A DNA stretch of 60,000 nucleotides, from assembly GCA_914767715.1 (NCBI GenBank), contig OU612070.1, forward strand, positions 16,139,501 through 16,199,500. The letters are read 5' to 3'. The first letter of the stretch is position 1. Every line of letters begins with the position of its first letter. Below, piece after piece: positions 25,601 through 35,558 of the stretch. The translations under genes and the position numbers were made by a program. This DNA comes from Membranipora membranacea. Taxonomy: Eukaryota; Bryozoa; Gymnolaemata; Cheilostomatida; Membraniporidae. The notes below the pieces were generated by a model. That model was not told where the DNA came from and searched no databases. It saw only the letters and a list, made by a program, of their open reading frames with translations.

Positions 25601-28600
25601 CCGACTGCATGACTTGTCATGGTGGTACAGTCGCCATAGAGGTAAGGCTATGACCTGCTATACATGAATTGAACAAAATGGAAAAAAATACTGCTATCAT
25701 CAGTTCCAGAAACAAAGTTTTTCGATTTATTTTTTATCAATTTCACTGATTTGTTCAGAAAAAAGGATGTGTGGCACTTCCGCAGAAACAAGCGATGATC
25801 AAAAGCTTGAGTTTAGTACAGGGTGTCATTTAAATTGATGCAAAGAATATGTCTTATGATACTGTCCTTGTCCCAGGCACTATATACCTGATTGGCCTGA
25901 AACGACCTGAAAAATCAGGGATAAAATGTTCGTGATCACAAAATATTTGAGTTCTCTACCAACAAGTGTGTTTAAATTTTCAGAAATGTCTGCATCCTTT
26001 AACAGACCTTCCTGTGTTGTCTCATCCTTTGCGCAAATACGGTCGAACAGTGTGGGTAGGTGATACACAAGCAGAGATACTACAGAACTGTTAAATAGCA
26101 CATGCTTGTGGTTTAGTTCTCAAATACACAAAGCTTCTGACTAAAAAAATTCTTTGACTGACCTTATTTAACAACTTTCTGTCCGTGATTGTTAAATTGT
26201 AGATTGTGCTCTATATCAAATCCTATGGATTTACACTCTCACAAAATGACATCATTGTTCGAAGCCATTACCAGAGTTATTATATAATCAGTATATATTT
26301 AATAACTCTATGATCATTACAGACATCTATGGTCACTATTCTAAGGTTCTTCAAGTACCAACAAGTGACTGGTGTTTGAAAAAATCTGAGCATTATTTAT
26401 ATATTTACAGGATGATAAATGTTTCATAAATTTTGAGAGGAAATGTGTGAATGCCGGAGCTACCCATCCGTTTGCATCAACAAAATTTTGTGATCCGGAA
26501 ACGGACCCTTACTCCTACACATTGAATCAAGGTAAAGTAAAGAAAATGAACTTCTCCGTTTAATTCCAGTTACGGCTAGTTTGATTGATTGATTGATTGA
26601 TTGGTTTATATGTTGCGAAATTCGTTGTTTAAAACACTGCTGTTGACATAGAGCATAGAAAAAAAGTATATAAGAAAAGCTGATATCTCATCGTGAATTG
26701 GGTTTGAGTACAAATGCAATATGAGTTTCTTCAAGAAATCAATAAACAGCTGCAGCATCTTCATAAACTTACGGCCTTTTTAGAGTCCTTGGTTGCATAA
26801 TTTTGTCATTTATGTTGATTGGTAAGACAAAACACATCATTTTACTGAGCATAGGTTTCACTTAGGTAAGAATGGCCTGGCTTGACAAGCTTCGTTGTTG
26901 TGGGAGGGGGGAAAAAGCTTGTTGATTTGTGCAAAAAAGCTGTCCAGAAGATGACTCAGTCTTTGGATAAATTGGATTTGAAAATGGAAATCCCAAGATT
27001 TTTGGAAAGTTTTCTCCCCAAACTTGTTTACCGTCTTAATTCTATTGCGCACAAATGTATCTTCCTTATTTGTTGATTATACAGGCAACCCGTGCGAAGG
27101 GGCTGGTTGTGCTGATGGTTGTATGGTTCAGAATGATACAGCTGTTTGTACCTGTGCAGACAATATGGTACTTGCAGATGATACAAGAAATTGCACAAGT
27201 AAGCAAAAATATTTAATAAGAATCAATCAGAATTAATTGTTACTAAGAGAGCTGTCAGCACAGAAATAAGAAACAACAAACATCCTGCCAGATATCATTA
27301 ATATTGTTATTATTCTTGAAAATTATTCAAAGACCAATACATGTTATAGTCAGGAATTTACTTATGATAAAGTTGTGCAAGATTTGAATGGTAAAATGAT
27401 TCAGTGCTCTGCTTGGTATGGATTATTGATGATGGAAAAAGTAACTCTCATTTTCTGCATTACGATGTCACAGTGCCATTCAAGAGCACTTCCTTGAGAC
27501 TGTGACATCATATTGATAGTTTTGATTGGATTATGAAAATTATCTTTCATGTTGGTACTAGTAGATATACTCTCTTTTGTTGTTACTGAGAAGATTGAAG
27601 CCAAATAGGGGCCTACTAACAGTATGACCCCAAACTGTTGCATGGCTAACTCTCGTTTCGAAATAATAAACTAAGAGTAAACATTTTGGTTTCTGCAGGC
27701 ACCTTTCAAAGCATAACTGAGGCGCTTCAATCAACTATCACTACCACTACTACTCAAAGGAGCGTATCAACCAACAGTGAGATGGAGAGTACTGTAAGAA
27801 ACACGCCATCAACAACTGCTCGTCAGATATCGACTGCGGCTTCAATCCCATTTTCTGTGGACGTGACTTTTGCCAATACTACTATTGAGAAACAGGCCAC
27901 ATCTACCGGAAATACTCCTATAATCACTAGTAGTGTCACTCTAAACTTTAGTGCGGCTAGTACTCAAAACAGCATGTCAGACGTTAATGTCACCACATCA
28001 CTCCCTCCTAATGATCACACACAAGAGGAGACAATCACAGTGAACACAGGAATAAGGTTGAATGCATCAACTGCTGGCACTGCTAACAGTGATATTTCAC
28101 CGACAGCTTCAACTCCCTTCATCACTGTACCCAAGATAATACCTGTAGGCCCCATGCGAGATCTTACAACGACTGCTGCCGGTACAAACCTTATTGGTAC
28201 CAAGATGGTCAGCACTAGCCTCTCTTTGGAATCAGATACCACACCTGGTGATCTCAAACCAGGCACCGGTACCAATTTCCCTCAGCCAGAAATAAGTTCA
28301 GACGTTGATGTACTCCATGACACGATGACCACATTAGGAATTATCTCTCCAACAGCGGTGATGAGAGCTAACAAAGCAACTACGGCTACTAATTCTGAAA
28401 CTGAAATCGGTTCACAAGGTCTGACCACACATGCTTCCAATTTGCCGTCGAGCACAACTGCTATCAGTGAAACAACAATTGATGGCAGTACAGAAAAGGC
28501 GAATGAATTCACTCAGCAAATATCTTCCGCAAATGGAACTGGAGGATGGCTAGAGGTAACATCACAAATCCCCACTAACCCTGTAGCAGTTGAAGGTGAA

Positions 28601-29948
28601 ACAACCACCCTAGATATGTCAGAGCTCGATGGACTGACATCCCCAAAATTTGGAGCGACTGATGGCACAACTACTGCAAGCAAGAATACTGCTACCACAC
28701 TCGACACACAAAGCTCCAAGAATCGGCATCAAAGTACTGGCCAGTATTCACCAAGTGAGAACACAACATCATCAACAAATGACTTTGCCACAGTAACTGA
28801 TGGACACAACATTAACGTACACCAAACCACCAGCAAAACTGGTGGTGTTATACAAGCAACTAGTAATGAGCATTCGATGAACACAAATAAAGGGATAAAC
28901 TTGACAAGCACTCACACTACGACAGCCTTCGAGGAAATGACCCATGAACTTAATGGGGAAGAGACTCAATTTACCAATAGCAGAGAATCAACAAACCGTC
29001 TTCAGCCAACTCAGACAACTTTATATTTGACATCCCCAACTCACTCCAACTTAACAACTCAATCAACTGTTGGTGCTAAAGGTTACAATGACACATTCAA
29101 TACCGGCTCAAACATCTCAGGACTAATCACAAGTCCCAGCAGCTTCCCTACCCTAGAGCCAAAAGTGTCAACTAGTTCACTTCCAGATCACTCATCGTCT
29201 GCTGGTCCCACAACTCAATCCATAACATCTGAAATTAGAACTACTGGTGAAATCAGATCACAACAGCAAGGTCAAGGTCATGGTCAGACGGACAAAAATA
29301 CTGGTCAGTTGAACAAAGCATTTCTTGTTTTTGTGCCTGTCTGTTAACTTGATTGTGAAGGAGTCAGGTTTTTGGTTCCCAGTCTAATCTAGAAAACTGC
29401 TATAAGGTTTTAACAGCAAGTGGCCCAGTTTCAACTCATTTCCACTCCAAGTTGAGATTGGAAGGTACTAAAAAGGTACTATTTTGTATATAATATCATT
29501 AAAATAGTACCTTTTTAGTACTTTCACATCTCAACTTTGAGTAAAGATGAGTCGAAACTGACTGACTCCGACTGACATGTTGACTGAGAACTCCAGAATG
29601 ATACCAAGCAAAAACCTGTTTTCTTCACAATCACTTTAATTCTGAATTGAACTCTTTCCCCAGTACTTCAAACTTTGTTAGACTGGAGCAATGGCTATCT
29701 TGAATTTATATTTCAGCCTGTGATATGATTACGTTAAACTTGTCATAATAATGTTTTGTCTCTTTTTTTCAGCTGGTCAGACAAATGGAAAGGCTAATCA
29801 CAAGCGACTGCTAGCCGGCCAACTTGTCGCTATCTGCTTACTTATTGTGTTGGCAGCACTTATTGTGGTATTATGTTTGTGGAGGAAATTCAGCTCTCGA
29901 CAAGAGGATAGCCTTCAATCACAAGCATTCTTAGAAGATGGCCGATAA
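22696..29948 (+). CDS. NHL-repeat, EGF-like, mucin-stalked type I membrane protein
   Basis: Nine exons joined by splice sites and phase: 22696-22772, 22988-24047, 24215-24440, 25003-25196, 25399-25641, 26411-26531, 27085-27198, 27699-29303, 29773-29948. The total is 3,816 nt, or 1,271 residues plus stop. Order: signal peptide (MEIPSYTVMQ then a hydrophobic run), NHL-like repeats, a Cys-rich segment, two EGF-like modules flanking Cys-rich exons, a Thr/Ser-rich stalk, a TM helix (about residues 1226-1249) and a 22-residue basic/acidic tail ending LEDGR. I do not recognise a named orthologue. The layout suggests a cell-surface protein with a propeller-like head held out on a glycosylated stalk. 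Ligand and pathway are unknown. It is divergently oriented to the lectin RPTP upstream. Confidence 0.88.
22988..24047 (+). CDS. NHL/mucin gene exon 2: NHL-like repeat domain
   Basis: This exon of 1,060 nt (residues about 26-379) encodes repeating units with the pattern Gly-x-Gly...ARF..., then (V/L)xDRxNxxVRLI and xFAG...GYxDGPAANFNEPYDI. Other units read VSDRANSAVRII and VSDPNNRRLRLIDL. These are classic NHL/teneurin-like propeller blades; roughly four to five are visible. The C-terminal part (residues about 345-379) has three cysteines (CNETLL, SRCTEI, LENCMN), and the next exon supplies a fourth. This spacing resembles segments that follow VWD modules in invertebrate mucin-like proteins. 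The acceptor TTTGTAG at 22987 restores frame from the signal exon (phase 2). Confidence 0.9.
24215..27198 (+). CDS. NHL/mucin gene exons 3-7: Cys-rich and EGF-like modules
   Basis: Exon 24215-24440 ends the Cys-rich segment, then carries a Thr-rich stretch, and starts an EGF-like module (CPNDCSGNG) that finishes in 25003-25196 (DCGDDSTCACYAGFTC). Exons 25399-25641 and 26411-26531 are Cys-containing with no domain I can name; they include SDCMTCHGG and FERKC. Exon 27085-27198 is a second EGF-like module (CEGAGCADGC...CTCADNM). Phases are compatible throughout: 24440, 26531 and 27198 end in phase 1, and 25196 and 25641 in phase 0. Confidence 0.85.
24287..24377 (+). repeat. 91-bp intragenic duplication, copy A
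   Basis: It begins ACAACCACCCTAGATATG and ends with GCAAGCAAGAATACTG. It aligns without gaps to 28601-28691 with about a dozen mismatches; the last 23 bases are identical. Both copies are read in the same frame (TTTLDM...TTTASKNT). Confidence 0.92.
24795..24846 (+). mobile_element. tRNA-like 3' half, SINE remnant
   Basis: A B-box-like GGTTCGATTCC sits in a T-arm context (CCTGGGTTCGATTCCCGG) with no recognisable A box upstream. Probably a truncated SINE inside the intron after exon 24215-24440. Confidence 0.45.
25285..25350 (+). repeat. Short tandem repeat, about 21-bp unit
   Basis: Three to four imperfect copies of ATTACAGTGAATATCTAAA-like units lie in the intron before exon 25399-25641. 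Confidence 0.6.
25870..26101 (-). mobile_element. LINE reverse transcriptase C-terminal fragment, frameshifted
   Basis: The minus-strand reading has LFNSSVVSLLVYHLPTLF, matching [17 protein letters not shown] of the copy at 46260-46692. Downstream, in another frame, DHEHFIPDF and GRFRPIRYIVPG match the same element's [11 protein letters not shown] and GRLRHIKY. Frameshifts show it is dead. It lies in an intron of the NHL/mucin gene. Confidence 0.7.
26578..26605. repeat. (GATT)n tract, likely LINE 3' terminus
   Basis: Five GATT units are followed by GGTTTATATGTTGCGAAA. A similar arrangement (GATT repeats, then TTTAT and TGTTGCGAAA) occurs at 46127-46170 beside a minus-strand LINE fragment, so this may be the 3' tail of another copy. 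Confidence 0.5.
27699..29303 (+). CDS. NHL/mucin gene exon 8: mucin-like Thr/Ser-rich stalk
   Basis: A single 1,605-nt exon encodes about 535 residues dominated by Thr, Ser, Asn and Pro with almost no cysteine. This is the composition of a heavily O-glycosylated stalk, with many N-x-S/T sequons as well. It is not a short tandem-repeat mucin: the repeats are irregular. It contains a second copy (28601-28691) of a 91-bp stretch present in exon 3. It ends at GTCAGT (29304), phase 1, and joins 29773 to read NTAGQTNGK. Without splicing, the frame runs on to a stop at 29345-29347. Confidence 0.9.
28601..28691 (+). repeat. 91-bp intragenic duplication, copy B
   Basis: Second copy of the segment at 24287-24377, inside the mucin exon, in the same reading frame. 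See the finding on this duplication. Confidence 0.92.
29344..29639. mobile_element. TTAA-flanked foldback element (MITE-like)
   Basis: Arms of roughly 138 bp (29348-29485 and 29501-29635) are imperfect inverted repeats. They are strongest near the centre, where AAGTTGAGAT, GGTACTAAAAAGGTACTATTTT and their complements pair. They are also recognisable at the ends, where CTTGATTGTGAAG faces CTTCACAATCACT. TTAA borders both sides (29344-29347 and 29636-29639), consistent with a TTAA target-site duplication as in piggyBac-type insertions. The termini do not start with the usual CCC. It occupies most of the last intron of the NHL/mucin gene. Confidence 0.7.
29773..29948 (+). CDS. NHL/mucin gene exon 9: TM helix and cytoplasmic tail
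   Basis: The acceptor TTTTTTTCAG ends at 29772. The exon encodes a juxtamembrane basic stretch, the hydrophobic segment LVAICLLIVLAALIVVLCLW, then RKFSSRQED and a short tail to TAA at 29946-29948. It makes the product a type I membrane protein. No SH2-type or PDZ-binding motif is obvious in the tail. Confidence 0.88.
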
Positions 29949-30829
29949 CATTTTCATACCTTTTGGTGATTCAACCAAAAGGTTCTGTTTTTGATCTGTA
30001 ACAATTATCAGCATGGCAGCATTGCCAGAATATCATAGAATATATATTCAAAGGTCAGCAACCAGAATGATTTTACCTGATCTTAGTTATGATGAGCACT
30101 TATAAGTTCTAAATCTGACCATTCTATCCGTTTTTAAAACCAGCATCAGTGCCAAACATTTTATGAAAATAGTAGCCAATGATCCGATGCATCCACTTTT
30201 TAACTGTAGTAACCGAAATACTGCTAGAATATCCTCTGGCCTTCAAATTTTCGACCAAACCTGTGTAGAGCTGCTTTATGTGCCAAATCCTTTTTTCAAT
30301 CAATTTTTTATGAAGTATTTTAATAACCTCTGATCTTTTTTTTCTATGATATATTTTTATTAGAGGTTTCTACATAATTTTAACATTGTGCGCATTTGTT
30401 TTTATCAATAATTGATGCTGAATGCTTCAAAAAATTAGACTTAACTAAAATTTTCTGATATATACTGATACTGACACATCAACTTTTTTTTATACTTACA
30501 ATGACCATTAATACATGTTTGGAACTGCATTTAAATATAAAAATGAAACACTATCTTGGAGAACTTAGTGTGTTTGCAAGTCCAATACTTGCAAAATGAC
30601 GGCTAGACCAAGTTTGCAATAACAGCAGTGGTTTCGAACTGTGCGTTTTGACTCCTCATTGATCTTGAGTAAGCTGATGTAGTCAAAATGAAATTATGAG
30701 ACTGTACTTGTACAATGAGTAGGACAAATGTACTAGAACACAGTACACCCCAATAATACACGGTCCTTACTTATGATGTCCCTTCTAGAAGAGCTTGGTT
30801 GTACAGAGGCGTTATATATCGTCATGCCA

Positions 30830-30835
30830 AATAAA
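30830..30835 (+). promoter_or_regulatory. Candidate polyadenylation signal
   Basis: AATAAA about 0.9 kb after the stop of the NHL/mucin gene. Another AATAAA lies at 31110-31115. In AT-rich sequence either may be chance. Confidence 0.25.
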
Positions 30836-31800
30836 TCAACCATGTCCTGATGGACTGGAATTGTCTACTCTTTGCGAATAATTCAAACTTTTTTGTCCAG
30901 CAGCATTGATAATGGTAACCAGCTAGACCGGATCTGAAGAAATCTGTGTACCGCTGTGTCCAACAATGATGTTCTCCCCTTCACAAAGACACATTTGATG
31001 TTCCAATCTGAGACAATGAAGTGTCCACTGTCATATCCAGCTGTTGTTTGGCCTCTGGCTCTGGATTGTATTTGAATACTAATAACGCTAACAAGTTATG
31101 TGCTCATGCAATAAAAGAAGACAACTCAAGGGTCTAAATTGAGGCAACCATCAAAATTATATTTTGTTGTTGTTGTTAATATATTATTCGTTTTTAAATT
31201 AAAGAAGTTCATAATTACGGGATAATAATGAATCAAGTTTTGTATGAAATATTTGCAAAGAGACCTATGCCGACAAATTTAGACAAAAATTAACCCAAAG
31301 TGTTGTTATGATAAAAATCATAATAACATTTATATTGTCAGAAACGATTCATCAGTTCTTATGTTTTTCACGATTTGAAAAAAACATAAATCGCATAAAA
31401 AAGACCATCAGAAAATTAAACCATGCCGATGAATTAATTATATTCTGTACCAATGGTGCTTTTCAATTTAGCAAGAAGATACTTGAGTTTGGTTTGTGAT
31501 TTAGGTATTTGGTATTTGCAAATCCATACAGAGAGAGATTGGGTCCCCTACCTTATTAGCGCAAATCAAAGAGTTGTTTCATACATTCTTGTAAGCCAAC
31601 CACAAAAGGTCAATTGCCCATGTTTGTTATCCGTAAAGTGGACTTCAAACGGCGTTGTCAATTGTCTGGTCAAACTTTACCTGCATGAAATTGTTATCGC
31701 TGCTCCGAAGATTTCAATTTTCAAAACTGAGGACAGGTGATGATTTCACCGATGAACGTAAGTAATTAAGTGGCTTAGAAACAAAATAAACGTGTTAATG

Positions 31801-31949
31801 TCTGCTCGAGACTGGTCTAAGTGCTCAGACAGCTCCATTGCGAGTTAGTGGCATTACATTATCAACCACCTAGTGCAATTGGGTGGTTGATAGTTTTATG
31901 CCACTGACTCGCAATGGAGCCGGTTGAGCACTTCGACTAGCTCAGGACA
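31801..31949. mobile_element. Foldback element with about 70-bp arms
   Basis: The left arm 31801-31870 and right arm 31881-31949 are inverted repeats. The core GCTCCATTGCGAGTTAGTGGCAT pairs with ATGCCACTGACTCGCAATGGAGC with one mismatch, and pairing extends through TATCAACCACC. The loop is about 10 bp. A near-perfect hairpin of this size is typical of a small MITE. No clear target-site duplication was found. Confidence 0.8.
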
Positions 31950-32257
31950 GCAATATAACATAGAAAAATATCAAGCCGCTTTGGTTCCCTTGTAAAAATA
32001 GTTTTCAGAAGTCCAGTGACCATATTAAAAACATAGCTTAGGTTACTTCATGAGGGCAATACTAAGTTTGTACGCATTGCTATGAATGCTTAGGGACAAG
32101 CTGATGACGTCCTGGTCCACCTCACTCCGCATAGTACATCGTTTCGTGTCGTTACGAGTAATTTCTACTACAGTTTCTGAAGAATTTGGGAAAGTGCCAG
32201 AAGGACTCTATTAATTGTTCCAGGTTGGCTAGGGTAATATCAGGTAGTAGTAGACAA

Positions 32258-32340
32258 ACCAAGTGGGACTCAAACCCAGGATCTTTTGATCCCAAATCAG
32301 ATGGCGTTAGCCTCTAGCACTGAGCTATCTCTTATCCCTG
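32258..32340 (-). mobile_element. tRNA-like SINE head
   Basis: On the minus strand, GATAGCTCAGTGCTAGAGGC (A box) is followed by CTGGGTTTGAGTCCCA (B box with one change). The middle does not form a normal anticodon arm, so it is a SINE head. It differs from the one at 19164-19424. Confidence 0.6.
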
Positions 32341-33389
32341 ATGTGCTTCTGCCCTATAGTGCAATGAGCAGTACTAATTGTTGGCCGGATTTCTTCTGTG
32401 AAGTACACTTCAAATAGAATAAGAGCAGTAAGCTGTCATCCCCAAACTCATTTACAAGGTTTCAATATCAAAACCAATAAGCAAAATCATGATATTGTCT
32501 GCTATAGAGAAACAATAACCTCGGTAAGTGCATACAAATAGTTGTAAAATAGACGCTCACCTTTGAATTTGATGATAAGGCTTGACTGGAGTTGTCTCCC
32601 CACTTCTAATTATACTTCACACCATTAGAGTATACTCTCTGCTCTGAGCATGCTCGCTCCTTAACATTGTTGTTCAAGTTGTAATTTTGAAGCACTGACC
32701 GCTGGATGCATTCAGTCTTTTGATGGTCGAAGATAATAAGGACGTTTCTGAGTCCTCTTATGGTAACTTTACAGATTTCCGGATCACTTTGATTGCCACA
32801 AGAAGTAGATGTTAGGATGGCGCCTTAATTTAACATATGGTTTTAGTCCAAAGCCTGTGTACAAGTTATATGCCATAATTTCATCGAAAAGGGATAGTAA
32901 AAAAGTAATTTTGAATGTATGCATCTACTTAATTACAACTAATGGCATAACGAACACTAGATCTATGGTCCTTGAGAGAGTTTTATCTTCATTGTCATCT
33001 CAGTAGCTCGGCAGCTTTCCAACGGAGTATAGAAAGTTGATATTTGATGACCCCGTGTCTCTACCTTAACGCATTCATAATTAACTTACTGATTTAGATG
33101 GCCTTTTTTTAATTTTGCATTCATGAGATCTGAATGGAGAAGGCATTCTTCCTAGTAGGCGCACTTAATGCAAACCTGTTTTTTGTTGCCAATGTCTAGT
33201 ATAAGGTTTTGGGCGGTCGATACTGGACATGGGCAAAAGGGCACACTTGGCAGCTGGAAAGAATTCTCAATTCCCTAGATGCTTGCTATTCCATTTTTTT
33301 CACACAGGATGTTATTCTCCTATAAACTTCATAGAAAAGGATGATACGTCTGTTACTATTAAAAAACTTCCACTGTTAACTTTGACTTT

Positions 33390-33590
33390 TGGCAATTCTG
33401 GCAGTTGTGTGATATTTGCCAAAACAGTAAGCGGAAAACTTTTTTCGAAATGTTTTCGTTCTCATTTTCACATCATAATTTAAATTCCAAAATTAAACTT
33501 ACCAACAAACAGCCAAAAGCTGTGCCGCAAGTAAAAAAGAAGTGGTGAAGTGTTATTGAGAGTACAAGTACACTGAGTCACTGACATTGA
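33390..33590 (+). repeat. Dispersed repeat, copy 2
   Basis: Same orientation and block order as 20385-20585, including GGCAATTCTGGCAG near its left end and AATTCCAAAATTAAACTTACCAAC inside. Transposon type unknown. Confidence 0.65.
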
Positions 33591-33843
33591 GCAACTTACT
33601 GCCACAGTTAACACAGTCCTAGAAATCCAATGTAAGTGTCCAGTTTATTTTGTTTGCTCGATAGCCATTTTTTTGAACATTATCATGAAAAAATTTTTAA
33701 AAAAAATTTTCATTTTTGTTGCTATTAGATTTTGATCTATAGTAACAGTAAGTTTGTATTAGACATATTGTTTTTCTTTCAGATACAACAATATGAAGGT
33801 TTTCGTACTGATTTCTCTGATTATGGCTATACTTGGTGCTCGG

Positions 33844-34541
33844 TCACTGCTTGCTAGAAAATACTAGAAATGCCGCGATCATAAATGGGCAAGTGAAAAG
33901 TTTTTCTCCTCTATGCCTGAGCATATGAATTTTCATATGTGAGCGATACCGGCTTCTACAATGGCATTCAGGGCAAGCAAACGGTTTCGCTACTGTATGA
34001 GTCATAATGTGCGATTTCATAGCTGATAGTTTCGTGTTTCTGTAAGTGCATTCAGTACAAACATAAAGTTTTTCTCCAGTATTTGTCCATATGTGGGGTA
34101 TAAGTTTTGAGTTACACTTTTTCTTGCCTCTCAAGCGCTCGAACCTAGGTTCTGGGTCTGGATATGACCTAGTCTGGGTATTATCAGACTCTATCTGCAG
34201 ATCACTCGGCGGTTCGGGATCGATCTGCAGTTTCTGAGTCTGACTGGTATCGAGTTTTTCACCATCATTATACTCTACTGGTTCATCAGCATCATCATCA
34301 GTAGTCTGTGAGTATTCAGTGTCACCAGTTGGTAAGTATTCAGGTATGCTAGCATCAGACTCCGAGGTATACATTCTACCTTAATCGTATCAGCAAGGAC
34401 ATCCTTTAGTGGTATACTGACTGTATGGGTAGATTTTATCGTCTCTTCTCCAGATTGACTGATATTGCAATCTGCTTCCTGTGAAGCTTCTGTCAAGAAA
34501 TGTAAATTTTGTAAACTCATTGCAGCATGCCAGCGAGGCAC
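33844..34541 (-). pseudogene. C2H2 zinc-finger gene remnant
   Basis: The minus-strand frame 34374-33844 begins with an acidic Ser/Thr/Asp-rich region. It then has a degenerate finger followed by the linker TNTGEK, two complete C2H2 fingers (C-x2-C-x12-H-x3-H: YVCTEC...KSHIMTH and FACPEC...KIHMLRH), linkers related to TGEKP, and a fourth finger cut off after its first Cys by a frame change and stop. A second frame, 34541-34275, overlaps its start and reads as a plausible upstream continuation (ending DTIKVE), shifted by one base. This suggests one lesion or an unrecognised intron. A decayed or retroposed zinc-finger gene is the simplest reading. Target and function are unknown. Confidence 0.6.
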
Positions 34542-35069
34542 CCAAATACTGATATTCAGCCAAACATTAATCTATTAATGGTAACTATGTATTTCACTCT
34601 GATATTGGTATTGGCTGTGTGGAGTTGTCTACTTTGGGAATGCGAGAGAACACTTGTGCGCAAGAATATTCACTCACTGATTGAACGGGCATACAATTTG
34701 AAATATTATGACAAAATCACATCCTTATAACAAGCCCTGATGTCAAAATGAGAATTCTAGTAAACACAACTACATATTTTAAGTTTGCTACAAGCGGTGT
34801 TATTTTTCATCAGAAATAACCTTTGATGAGATTCCTAAAATTGACTTCTAGCTGTTTCTGTATACTGAGAGAGAGTCCACCATGTAGTGAGAGTATATCA
34901 TTACTACCATCACCACACTTTGAGGCTAATAATGCGACCTGGTATCCTTGTTGGCGCACAGACTCAACCTGGAAAAAGAAATTTGGCATTCAAGTACATA
35001 CCTCAAAACACAACCAGGTTCCTTTAATTGTTTCATCATTAGTTTATTTGGTTGTACATAATATGCCAC

Positions 35070-35558
35070 TTTTATTCTGATGGCATAAATATCATTGAGC
35101 ATCATATAGGTCGTAATCAGAGATTTTTTGTATCTAAGACACTCGCGTGCATGCTTTTTAAAAGTTTTATTGTTTCAATAATAATGTACTTTCTTCGTGT
35201 CCTCTATCCGGCATTTACCAACGTGATAAGAAGGACATGCTTAAGATTTTTAAGGATGCATCCTCGCTAGGACTAGAACTGGATTATGACCTAGACTCTC
35301 AAGTTGACAATCACATTAAGAATCGAGTAATGCAGATTTACATAGACAATGAATATTTAATACATGATTACCTAGAACAATAACCGGCCGGCTCAGACAT
35401 CCTAAATATCGTACGGCCTGGGGAAAAGACTGCTTTTTGAGACCAAGGCAACTTCACTATTTTTTACAAGCAGAGTGTACCAGCAACATTTTTCTGGCAA
35501 CTTCTATAGTTTGTGATAGTAATACAATCAGTCAGTCGGTCGGTCGGTCAATCAATCA
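35070..35558 (+). mobile_element. LINE 3' end, plus strand
   Basis: The frame at 35130-35270 contains LACMLFKSFIVSIIMYFLRVLYP, and the following sequence encodes IDNEYLIHDYLE with a stop and frame changes. It matches the copy at 46260-46692, where the equivalent segments read [22 protein letters not shown] and [10 protein letters not shown]. It ends in tetranucleotide runs (CAGT, CGGT, CAAT) at 35525-35558, typical of a LINE 3' tail. Inactive. Confidence 0.7.

Larger units (their letters stand above)
29949..33843. other. Intergenic, repeat-bearing
   Basis: Probable 3' UTR and then intergenic DNA. It holds a foldback element (31801-31949), a SINE head (32258-32340) and dispersed-repeat copy 2 (33390-33590). 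No coding sequence is supported: open stretches at 31308-31740 and 32809-33006 have no domain character. Confidence 0.65.

Noticed and set aside
28015-28969. Long antisense frames opposite the mucin exon
   Set aside because: They are Val/Leu-rich mirror images of Thr/Asn/Ser codons on the coding strand, without a domain or splice logic.
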